Below are positions 1-10,762 of a DNA stretch of 64,000 nt, in pieces. The translations under genes were made by a program, and so were the position numbers. A model generated the notes under the pieces. That model was not told the DNA's origin. It did no database searches and saw only the letters and a list, made by a program, of their open reading frames with translations. Source of the DNA: Nageia nagi. Lineage: Eukaryota; Pinophyta. Each line of letters begins with the position of its first letter. Position 1 is the first letter of the stretch. The stretch spans positions 123,442,001 to 123,506,000 of the forward strand of contig JBITNC010000001.1 of NCBI GenBank assembly GCA_050084985.1, given 5' to 3'.

Positions 1-78
1 TGGTTCAATCTTGTTGGTGAAGATCTTCTTGATGATCTGATTCAAACACGTAGAAAAGGAGCGATCAGGATGAGGTAG
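1..78 (+). CDS. possible 3' end of a coding sequence entering from the left edge
   Basis: Frame 1 is open from the first base for 25 codons and ends with TAG at 76-78; the other two forward frames stop early. The peptide begins WFNLVGEDLLDDLIQ and ends in a basic stretch. Its base composition is less AT-rich than the DNA that follows. I do not recognise the protein. A short open frame at a window edge can be chance, so this is only a candidate last exon; it could equally be a piece of a decayed element. Confidence 0.2.
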   Translation, partial: WFNLVGEDLLDDLIQTRRKGAIRMR

Positions 79-1539
79 ACCATCTTTTCTCCTCAAATCT
101 ATAAAATGAAAAGGCACAACTTTGTATTTAAGATTTTTAAAAAATAAAAAGAAAAAAAAAATGAATACAAAAATATTTGTGATTGGATTTTTTTGTGTGA
201 TTTGTCTAGCAAAATGAAAGCTCATGCTAATTTATTTTGCAATGTTTAATAGACATTAGCGACCATAATATTTGATAAAATACCATTTTTAACTATTCTT
301 TTAATAGACATTAATACCTTTGCTTAGAGCTCCCATAGGCGGCATGTGTTGCTGAATGCTGGCAAAGATTACAGAGTGTGGCTTTACTCCTCACAATGGC
401 ACCTGCTCAAGAATATTTAGAGCCCTTTTCGAAAATCCATTTTGTGTTTATCCCGTGATATTTGCAATCCATGGGTCACATCAACTACAATTTGATGATT
501 TCATGAGGCATGGTGTCAAACAATCCATGAGCCACTTCAACGTATCTGTTCTGTGCATATCCCGTGATCATTGCAGTCAATGAAACTGCATCTTAATGGT
601 GCATCTTGCCAAACAATTCGCAAGCCCATTCAACGCATCAGTTTTGATATGTACACATCGATGCCACAAATCTCAGTTCACCGTATTTTTTTAGGACGCT
701 GGAAAAGTGGATTGATCGGGTTGGACTATAGCTGTTATTTGCTGCATTTCTTAATTTAAAAGTTTTAAATTTTAAGTTTAGATTTCAATTTAAACGTTTG
801 GAATTAATTTTTAATTTTAGATTTTCAATTAATATTTTAAAGATTAGACATTAGATGTTAAAGGTTTTTATATTCTAAAAAAAAAAGAGTTTAAAATATA
901 TAAGTATAAAATTAAAATATTAAAAATATCAATATATAGTTTATATACATTAATATAAAATTTTCATAAAAAATCGAACATTAAAATATAAAATAAGATA
1001 TAAATTTAAAATAATAAATTGCAAAGTTAATATTGAATTGAATTGAATTGGTGACAATATTAAAATATTAAAATACAAATAATAAATATAAATTAATAAA
1101 AAATAAATAGTAAATATAAATATAAATACATAAATATATAATAAAGTATAGATGCTAAAATATAAATATAAATACAAAATTTAAAATAATAAAACATATG
1201 ATTATTATATAAAAATTCAATACAAAGTATAAATATTAAAAATATAGAATATTAAAAATATAAAAAATAAAAAAAAAATATTTAAATGTAAATTAAATAA
1301 AATTAAAATTAATCTAAAATTAAAAATCATAACATTAACTATTAGGATTAAAATATTAAATTAGAGTATTAAGATATTAAATATAAAAATTTAAAATGCA
1401 AACATAAATATAAAATATTAAAATAAAATTAATACAAAGTATAAAAATTCGAAATATTCTATATTACAATTAGAACTTACTTACCAAACCAAAACAAATT
1501 TGATGATTTTATTATACAACTGGATAATATAAATATATA
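79..1539. other. AT-rich intergenic DNA without a recognisable gene
   Basis: From about 740 onward this is almost pure A/T with short runs. Between about 410 and 620 it holds two degenerate copies of a phrase (fragment-ending 'aatccatttTgtg', then 'ccgtgat.attgca') that resembles repeats at 57410-59060. The short open frames here (356-583, 571-759) run through those repeats and have no recognisable domain, so I do not call them genes. Confidence 0.5.

Positions 1540-1592
<53 letters not shown>
1540..1592. repeat. (TA)n microsatellite
   Basis: An almost uninterrupted TA tract of about 50 bp. It marks the exact left limit of similarity to element B: sequence from 1593 onward matches 39774 onward, sequence to the left does not. 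It may be a deletion or recombination breakpoint. Confidence 0.9.
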
Positions 1593-1595
<3 letters not shown>

Positions 1596-1754
1596 CGTGT
1601 TTCATTTATGGAATGATATAATAGGTTATACAAAGGAATAGGTTTAAAAGACGTTAAAAGTTGATTTTATTTAAGTTTTTTACTTTAAACCCCCTTTGTA
1701 ACAAATAGAAACATAGACATGTGTCAGTCACTCTAGATCCATACAAATCTTGAG

Positions 1755-4700
1755 TTGTTGAGAACAATTAAAAGGCTTTTAAATTTTATCATTATGAGGT
1801 TTGTCTTGGTTGCACTTTTAAATTATGTTCCTTTTTCTATCAAAATAAAACTAAAAATACAAAGACTATGTTCACATATTGCCAAGTCAACCTTAGATAC
1901 TTATTCTACTTCTGAGGTCGTGAAGAATAATTTTTATATCCACATTGAAAAGCTTTTAGCCTACTTAGCAGAAATAGAACAATGTACTATACCTCTTCTT
2001 CAATCCTCAGAAAGCTTTGTTAGATCCCATGAAGAGCTAGAGTATAGTTCTTCCATTCCTTCACCCTCATCATGGGATGAGTTTGACACTGAAAATAATG
2101 AGCCCATCATAAAGATTGAAAACTCATCAACACATCTCATCAAATTAAAATCTTGTTGTGCATCCCCTTTTGATACTATCAAACCTAATGAATCCAGTTT
2201 GCTAAGTGATGAATCGAGTATTAATGCCAAAGGCCTTGATGCAACATCCTATGCTAAATCATATGACCTCCTAGAGTTAGATACATTGATGTCTTCACAC
2301 CTACCTTAGGATGAATATGATATTAAAGAAGAGGAGCTTGACATGAATCTTGAGGACCTTTCAGAACATTCCTCAGAATTGCAATTTCATTCTCCTCCCC
2401 TTCTAGAGGTTACAAGACTTTTATTGATTCCCATGATTCTCATGATATTCTTGAGTTCAAGGATGAAACTTGTTCATTCTCATCACAAGTAGAATTGGAG
2501 AGCCTCACATAAGAATTAAAAAATCCATAGATTGTATTATTGAATCTCAAGAATTTCAATCACAAAGAAATGAAAAATATAAAAATAAAATTTCCAAAGC
2601 TAATACACATGAGCTTAGGAATGAACATCCATGTGGGGAAACAACACATCATGATAATGATACAAAGTTTTATGAGGATGAATGTTGTTCAAACCCACTA
2701 AAAATACCTTCAAAATATCAAACTAGCTTGATGAAAAATTGGGAATGTGATAAAGAAGATAGCCCTGTAACAAACAAATTACTTAGGAATATTTTCTATG
2801 ATGAAAAAGCTAAGAATATTTTGCAAAGGGCATCCCATAAACAACAACAAGCATGTTCTTCTCACGATCAACATGACAAAACCTTCAATGAGTTTGACGA
2901 CAAAATGAGACAAGAAGAGATGAGGCAAAAGCATGATGTAAAAACTCATGCAAACCAAAAGAGTCAAGCTTGGGTGCAATTATCATCACCACTTAATTAC
3001 CAAGTATGGAGATATCAAGACTCTTACTCTAATCAACAAAGAGAATTGCCTCTTGAGAGTTTAGATTATCAACCTCAAAGCCCCTCTTCACAAGCTAGGA
3101 TAACTGATCCCACCTATCAAAAAACACTTCATAGGGCTAGGTCTTGTATGGAAGATTTTGATAGAATGACCTTGTATTCAATAAGAACCTCACAAACAAA
3201 TCCTCAATGTAAGATCTCAAACAAATTCTTCTATGATCCTTACTCCTGTGAGAAACCCTCATCGCAAGAAAAATGTAGAAAAGCTTTAGCTAAACAATTT
3301 AGGGTAGGAGAGATACCCTCTTTTGCAGAGTTGGAGGCAAAGAGAAAACACATAGAGAGAGATTATGAAGAAACTATAAACTTTAGTAAAAGATATGAAG
3401 ATGTTAGACATAAGCTAGAAGAGGAAGCCAAACTTAAAAAAAAGAATATAGAACTCAAGGAAAAAGAAAAGCAAGAGCTTGACAAACAATGACAAATTTT
3501 TGATAAGGTAAAACAAGAAGTTCGAGATAGTTGGTTACTTCATGAGAAGTCTCAACAAAATAAAGTACAACCATTTACAACTCTTAGAAATCCAATGCAA
3601 GGGCATCATTTACCTTCTGATCTTCCATCATTATCATCTTCATCATTGTTATCAAGATTTCTTTCTGATGATGAATCTTATAATTCAGACCTAAAGTCAA
3701 AAAGAAATACCAATCATAGAAGATACTGAAAACATCCTTAGGGTAGTTGGACAGATAAAGAATTAGAAGATTTCATGAATAAAGAAATGAACATATCAAG
3801 GTTCAAGAAGTTGACATATGATAATATTTGCAATGAACCCATTCATCCAAGTGTCCCTAAGAAGAAATTACCTTACAACTTTGAAATGCCTAAGATAATT
3901 CTTTTTACAGGAAATAAGTATCCTAAGGAACATTTAAGGTGGTTTAAGTTTTCAAATTACCTAATTTCTAATGATGAGGTCTTGATGATACGTTTATTCC
4001 CCATGATGCTTGCATCCCAAGCTCTGGAATGGTATAATAATTTGCCACGACATAGTATTTATTCATTTCCTCAATTGGCAAACTTGTTCTTACAACATTT
4101 TAGGATTTATATCAAAGAGAAATCTTCTATTATGGATCTAGTAGAACTAAAATAATCTCAGAATGAATCAATTGTTGACTTTGTTTCATGATGGAGGGAT
4201 ATACTCTATGGCATGCCTTATACCTTACCTCAGGAGGAGTTAGTTAAATTATTCAGTCAAAATTGTTTAAAGCCTATAGCTAGTATATTACAAATCCAAC
4301 AATATAATACTCTCGAAGAAGTTGTTGCTCAAGCAATTATAATTGAGAAGGTCAAGATTAAATACGATGAAATAAAAATTATGAGAAAAGAAAAATATAA
4401 CAAAAATGAGTATTGTAATTATCACCATCAAAGAGGTCATAGTACAAAAAATTGTCTGGCATTGAGAAATAGAACTCAAAATTCAATCAAAGATAATAAC
4501 TTGGAAGTTGAAGACCATACTTCTATTTCAGATCAAAATTTAAAAAATTATCAAGACTCATTTCCTTCATATCAAGTAAATACAGTATCTATTGTACCTA
4601 ATTACAGTCAAGTGACACCCACCTGGAATCCAAGTAATCAACCTATTGTAAGAATAGTTGGAGTTGATATTGGAACTCAAAACATACAAGAAAAATAAAT

Positions 4701-5698
4701 TGATATATCATATAATCAAAAATCCAAAATGTAAGTTCCTCCATTGATACATCAGCCTATAATTTCTTTTTATGACCATAGAGACAACCAAACAAGGGAC
4801 TTCAAGGGTTAGATCCACCTCTCCATGTCATTGGTAAAGTAAATGGTAAAATTGTTAAGAGGATATTAATAGACGAAGGGTCAGATGTCAATATCATATC
4901 TACATCAGCATATCACAAATTGAATCTTCCTTTCTCTCATATTTCTTTACCATCATTACAAATAAAGGCATTTAATAATGCCTTATGTTCAACAATAGGG
5001 TCGATAGTGTTACCCATCACCATTGGATGTAAGACAATACAAACATCATTATATATCATCGAAGGAAACATTGAATAATATAATATTCTTTTAGGTAGAC
5101 CATGGATTCAAGAAATGGAATGTGTCCCATCTACATTTCATAGTTGTCTAAAATACATTCATGAGAGAGTACTCTATTGTGTATGAAGAGATGAAAATCC
5201 ATACTCACATTATAATATTACAAAATCATCAAAAATGAAACCTCCTATGCAAATTCAAAGGGGAAATCATCATCCACCTTTGCTAGGCAAGGGCATAATC
5301 ATAGATATATGAGATGGAAATTAAAATCCAAAGATGATTACAATGATGGAATGCAATCTTTGGAACAACCTAAGAGGGTGGTAGATCATATAATGAAAGA
5401 AAACCTAAAGCCTAAGTCAATAAAATACGATAAGTATGGACATCATGTTTATCATCATCAATTGGGGTATGATACTAAACATTGCCACCAATTAAATCAT
5501 GCCCTTCATGATTTGATGGATGATAGACGAATTGAAGTAGATATACCTTTATTGATAAATAATAATTTACATAATCTACCAAATACATACATACATTCCA
5601 CACAATTAAACAATGATGAATTATGTTATTTGCATAAGGATATTCAATCTCCTTCACATCGTTCACATTGGGGCAGTCGTCCCCCATATTACTTTTGA
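1755..5698 (+). pseudogene. Element A gag-protease polyprotein, broken
   Basis: Reads as a decayed polyprotein of about 1,300 codons. 1755-3770 is a pre-gag region ending in a Lys/Glu-rich coiled coil (about 3290-3520). 3775-4420 is a retrotransposon Gag domain (DPKEH-like start, 'LEWYNNLP'). A CX2HX4HX4C knuckle (CNYHHQRGHSTKNC) lies at about 4410-4455. 4809-5186 resembles a retropepsin: flap-like segments, an active-site-like IDEGSD, and a C-terminal 'ILLGRPW'. A second knuckle-like motif (YHHQLGYDTKHC) lies at about 5450-5490. Breaks include TAA 2307-2309, a frame change near 2420, TGA 3490-3492, TAA 4153-4155, TGA 4189-4191, TAA 4696-4698, a frame change near 4780 and TGA about 5184. The start at 1755 is a TTG in an open frame; the true start is unknown. 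Confidence 0.8.
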
Positions 5699-6346
5699 TC
5701 TCCTCATGTTTTATATAGATCACATTGGGGCGATTGCCCTCCATAAAAAAAAATCATTAAAACATGATTTAGAAATCACACAAACATCAAAATATGATTA
5801 AAACTAAAATGATCATATCTGATAGGTTATAATATGTTTATTGCATTTCCATGTCTTCCTCTTTTTCCACCTCATACTCATCCCCCATTATGTTGGAATA
5901 TTTGAGTATCAGATTATATTCTAACAATTCATCAAGGCATATATACTATACATTATCCATGATCACTTCCATACCATTATACAAATATGTTTAATACTTA
6001 TTATAAAAGAAATAGTTTATGAAATTAATATTCTTATTGACTTTACCAACCTTCATCATGAAATTTTTGAAATTTTGGATGATAAACAAACATGATTATG
6101 ATACACTTAAGGTTATTATAGACTCATACACATCTTCACATTTAAATAATCTTAAAACAGTCAAGAATGAGGTGTTACAAGAACATGATTTCAAGCGAAA
6201 GTATTACATGTTCATCCTATTATTCGCTTCATCTTGAACCCAAGAATCATTTGATAGTTAACAAAAAAAAAGGTGAAAAGAGATGACAAAAAAAAAAGAA
6301 TTACTACGTTATATCAATGATTCTTGGGTGATTACAATATCCTCTA

Positions 6347-6430
6347 CCGGGGCTATGGATGCCTGACTGGCAGTAGAGCAAGGTTGTAGCGGGATCGAGG
6401 GGTTAATCCTCATCGGGGCTATGGATGCCT
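6347..6430 (+). repeat. short direct repeat in A's 3' region
   Basis: The phrase GGGGCTATGGATGCCT occurs at 6349-6364 and 6415-6430, 66 bp apart, in an island richer in G+C than its surroundings. Element B carries the same pair in mutated form near 44570-44655. Confidence 0.7.
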
Positions 6431-6989
6431 ATCTGGCAATGGGCATACCTTACAAGTGGCGACATGTCCATATTGGTTAGCGACCTTCTTTCCTATGGAC
6501 CTCTATATGTTTCATATGGATGAACTAGCTTATATATTTTATGCTCTTGTGACATTTAGTTTGAGATTGTCTAGAGATGGAAATAAATATCATTGCACAC
6601 ACATGAGTCTATGATAATTTTGAGAACATCATGACTTTGTTTTTTATCATCTAAAGAAGGAAAAATCTAATGGTGATTGGTTAATATGGTCAACTTGAAT
6701 ATTATGATCATTACATTTCTTCATCATCCCATGCCTCCATCCCATACTATTTAGTAATTAATATTACACTTATGTTTATCAATGCCTTGATGAGTTGATT
6801 AGTTTATCTCTCTAAATACCCAATACATCCTATGTCTATTCATTTGTTATACTGTTTTCATATTAACATCCACCATCCCTCCATACACATTATACTATAC
6901 CAACTTTCATATTTTATTATCCAACATCCATATATTTCTTAATCCATCTTTACTGATTATTAAATTTGAGGTGCTTACATATTATTTGA

Positions 6990-7330
6990 GAAAAAGAGTG
7001 AGTAATTGCTCTCCCCATTAATATGGGAGTCAACATTGTTGTTATTAAAACCTTTTGCTTCTATTCTTATCTTCAAGTTTAAGCAAGAAATTGTCCTTAG
7101 TAGATTGATAAAAGTCAACCCTAGAACATTGTTAAATTTTATAGCTTCCATTATTCTTTGAGATCGAGAATAAGAAATTATTCTCCCCATTGAATTGGAA
7201 GTCAATGTTCTTTTCCTATCATATCCCATGCATTTCAACCCCCTAGAACATCGTTAAAAAGTTTCCATCATTCCTTGGGATCGAGAGTAAGAAATTACTC
7301 TTCCCTTGGAATTGGAAGTCGATGTTCTTC
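6990..7330 (+). repeat. imperfect tandem repeat, three units of about 115-170 bp
   Basis: Each unit has 'gatcgagaataagaaatta'-like and 'aattggaagtcaatgttct'-like segments, alternating with 'agaacattgttaaa' and a 'gcttccatcattcctt' phrase. The same arrangement occurs in element B at about 45220-45570. Confidence 0.6.
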
Positions 7331-9155
7331 TTCCCTTTCCATTCATTATCATATACCCATAAATTGAATGTGTGTTACATCTTATTACATATCATTTTGT
7401 ACATGTTATCATAAAATAAAAAGTATTAGTAGCCAAGTTTGATAAATGATACAATCTAATACTGTAATTTTTCAAATCATTATCCTTAAATTTGAAGATA
7501 TTTAATAATATCAAAATCAACATTTAAAAAATAAAAATACAATAATAATCCATACGTATTTAATGGGATAATTGTTATCGTCATATTCCTCATCATGAAT
7601 CTTTGATGATATCAAATTATAAACAATTCCATCCTGAAATCTTTGATAATGATTTTTGCAAGAAATGATAATGAAACCCATTCTGCTGGGGCAAATAGCA
7701 GAATTATCAAACATTAAAATGTTATCTACTTTGAAAAGACTCCACGTCACATACATGCTAACAACAAAGAGCCTATGGAATAAAGTGTTCCATGAAATAG
7801 TATATGTAGGCAAGCATGAATACCTATTAAGGTGTAGAACCTATTTTCAAAATACTTTGATTACAAAAATTCAAAAAGTTTATGTTTGATCATAATTTGG
7901 GGCAACTATGATTGTTCATGACCCAAAGCAAATCATTTGTCTCTACCATCAACCAACAAAATCAAGATTTAAAACATTCGTACATAAGTTGATAAACTCA
8001 AGTGTACGAGTCTTGACTTAACCACTTACCAACCTCAAGTATATTATCACCTACTTATGAGTCTAGTGGTATTTGTATAATTCTATAATGATAACATATT
8101 AGTTTGTTTGTATCTTCTTAAGATACATGAATATGTTTGCTCACCACATCATGTATCACATATGCATTTATGTTTATGAAAAAATCGTATGTGATTACAA
8201 AAAAGTGTCAACCATTCGTCATATTCATACATCACATATATGTACTCATGGGAATAAGTCAAAAAAAAAAAGATAACTAAATAAACATGCAAACTCGATC
8301 ATAAATAATTTCATCATGAATCCTTGATAGGACAAGCACCATTTATTGTTTATGATCTTACAATGAATCACTAACTTGCTAGTTCAAATCATATGTCATG
8401 TTATGCATGTTTAGTCATCACTTATTGTTATACGTATTCAGGAAACCCTAGTCATCAAAAAACATGATTCCAATGATTTTTGTAAAACCTATTCTTCTAG
8501 AGTAATAACATAATAATCAAAATTCAAATTAGTGCACACAAAGGGGACTTCATGTCATATACCTGACTCGGCTCCATACATTCCTCGGGGTAAACACAAG
8601 ACACCCATGTAATGATATAGGGAAATAAGCCTTTAGTACCTATTTTGTGTACAACCAATGTGTGTTCAAAACACTTCAATTGCAAAGCTCAAGAAATCAT
8701 ACCTGGATAACTGGAATAAATACAACTTCCCATGACCTAAAATCAAACCTTATGTTCACCTATAAATGATTGAAACAATAAGGTTAGAATCACTCGTACA
8801 TTCATCTTACTTGTTCACTAGCTAATATGCATTAGTTTTTTGAATAGTCTATCATCATCATCACTAACATCATTATTCAGTTCAAAAGGGGCCATAATGC
8901 TAATATCAGCACCACAATCAAAGTAAGCCCATGATCACATAGTAAGACCATGGCTACATTTCTTTTAAAATATACCCAAAACATTGTTAATTACAAAATC
9001 AAAAGTTATATGTCTACTCACGGTTAAGGTAATTAAGATTGCCTATAACCTAAAATAAGATATTTATGCTCAATATGATTCTAAAAGACTTATGCAAAAG
9101 ATCATCATGAAACCCATTTTGCTGGGTCAAAAGCAGAGAAAAATGAAAGATGACT

Positions 9156-9740
9156 TGTATATACAAAATAAGCTTCTTATCACATACTCGCTTCAGCATG
9201 CTTAGACAAATTAGAGTTTTGTCATGCAACTGCCATAAACAACACACAGTATGGAGATAAATAAGTGAAGTTTTGATATACAACATCACTATCTCAAAAG
9301 TGTATATACAAAACAAGCTTCCTATCACATACTCGCTTTGGCATGCGGAGACAAACTAGAGTCTTGTCATGTAACTACCATAAACAGCACACAGTATGGA
9401 GATAAACACAAGTGAAGTTTTGATATACGACATCGCTATCTCAAAATTGTATACATCAAATAAGTTTACCATCACATACTCACTTCGGTATGCAGAGACA
9501 AACTAGAGTCTTGTCATGCAACTACCATAAACAGCACACGCATGGAGATAAACACAAGCGAAGTTTTGATATACAACATCGCTATCTCAAAATTGTATAC
9601 ATCAAATAAGTTTACCATCACATACTCGCTTCGATATGCAGAGATAAACTAGAGTCTTGTCATGCAACTACCATAAATAGCACACAGTATGGAGATTGGC
9701 ACAAGTTTAGTTTTTATGTATTACAATATCATTTTCAAAA
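9156..9740 (+). repeat. 146-bp tandem repeat, four units
   Basis: Units start at 9156, 9301, 9448 and 9594 and each begins with TGTATA; lengths are 145, 147, 146 and 147 bp. The conserved core includes 'catactcgcttcgg.atgc.gagacaaactagagtcttgtcatgcaac'-type sequence (shown here only in part). The last unit is the most diverged and runs into 'tgtatcaattgc'. Element B has three units at 47422-47863. Confidence 0.9.
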
Positions 9741-9877
9741 TGTATCAATTGCAAAAGTTAAAAGATCATATTTAGTCATGGCAAGGAATATCTTCATGAC
9801 AACACTAGATGATAAAATACATATATAATTTATTAGTGTTTTTTGAATCATCCTTTGCATACATCAATGGATAATTC

Positions 9878-9891
9878 AAAAAGGGGCAAAA
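9878..9891 (+). promoter_or_regulatory. polypurine tract of element A
   Basis: AAAAAGGGGCAAAA lies immediately before the TG that opens the 3' LTR. The same 14 bases precede the 3' LTR of element B (48486-48499). In LTR retrotransposons this is where plus-strand DNA synthesis starts. Confidence 0.85.
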
Positions 9892-10762
9892 TGTAGACAC
9901 TCAAAATAAACCCTACATCTAGTTTAACAACATATAGACAAATAAAATAAGTATCTTTTTAACATATATCATACTAAACTAATCATAAATCTTTATACAA
10001 GCCTCAAATAAGCTTGAGAACTCCATTATTGGATAGCTCTCATTGAGTACATGCAAAACGAGTGGTCACATGACCCCTTTTCGATAAAATTGATATTGGT
10101 GGTCACTTTAATATTGTTATAAACATTACAACCAGTCGCCGGTGACCCAAAACAAACGCCATCATTTTGTGATGGTCGCCGGCATTCGCCTAGTAATCAT
10201 CAGTGACTCTATAACAACTGAACATAAACCAAATAGACACCAATAAAACATCTCATTCTTCCAAGATGCGTTGGATAGAGAGGGTCAGTTACGACCTGCA
10301 GTGGCTCTTTGACTCCCCCTTCCAGCCTTAGAAAATCTCACCTAAAATCTATAAATACAAGCTAATACAAAGCAACAAGGGACCCAATTTTGGAGTAGGG
10401 TAACTCTGCCAAAATCTTGTGAGCTCATACCTTTCTATTGTTTTATGCTAGCTTCAATTTTATACATTTCATACATAGATGCTTTGAGTTATTGTCTTTT
10501 GCATGTGTGTAGGATTTTGCAGGTTGTCCATATTAAGGAGAGAAGCAAGCAAATCAAAACAATGAAGATCTAATACTCTCATTTTGGCAAATGACATTTG
10601 TAAAAGTCCCTTCCAAGGGCAAATTGTATTTTGAGCTGAAAATCAATATCAATTTATGATTACAACATGTCTATCTATTTTACATAACTTGAGGTTCAGT
10701 GAAGATTTAAGAATAATTGTAATTTATGTTATTCTATATTCCACTCTATTTTCACTGCAACA
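9892..10762 (+). repeat. Element A 3' LTR (871 bp)
   Basis: Starts TGTAGACAC and ends CACTGCAACA. From about 10020 rightwards it aligns with both LTRs of element B, including a TATA-like CTATAAATAC at 10349-10358 and the shared end. The first 125 bp do not align with B's LTRs, so A belongs to a different LTR subtype or its left part was replaced. Confidence 0.85.

Larger units (their letters stand above)
5750..9891 (+). other. Element A 3' non-coding region
   Basis: About 4.1 kb between the polyprotein and the polypurine tract. It is collinear with 43975-48485 of element B apart from small indels and about 0.5 kb present only in B just before its polypurine tract. No reading frame is conserved between the copies, and neither strand shows polymerase or integrase motifs. 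It contains a 66-bp-spaced direct repeat, a lightly repeated block at 6990-7330 and a 146-bp tandem array at 9156-9740. Confidence 0.7.
1593..10762 (+). mobile_element. Element A: 5'-truncated non-autonomous Ty3/Gypsy-like retrotransposon (gag and protease only)
   Basis: Collinear with element B (36992-49326) from B's position 39774 to its 3' LTR. In order: long pre-gag region, gag domain, zinc-knuckle-like motif, retropepsin-like domain, a second knuckle-like motif, about 4 kb of non-coding DNA with tandem repeats, polypurine tract, 3' LTR. No reverse transcriptase, RNase H or integrase could be found in it. The 5' LTR, primer site and leader present in B are missing; similarity begins right after a (TA)n tract. 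The right end abuts LINE sequence, so A probably inserted into that LINE; the expected duplicate of the 5 bp after the LTR (ATCCC, 10763-10767) cannot be checked here. Confidence 0.85.

Noticed and set aside
950-1177. 75-codon minus-strand frame rich in Ile, Tyr and Phe, resembling a membrane protein
   Set aside because: It is a translation of nearly pure A/T sequence, which always yields such residues.
6975-7238. Minus-strand frame of 87 codons in element A
   Set aside because: It runs through the imperfect tandem repeat, and no equivalent frame is kept in element B.
9156-9740. Regularly spaced repeats resembling a CRISPR array
   Set aside because: The whole 146-bp unit is repeated with no unique spacers, and the setting is a plant retrotransposon.
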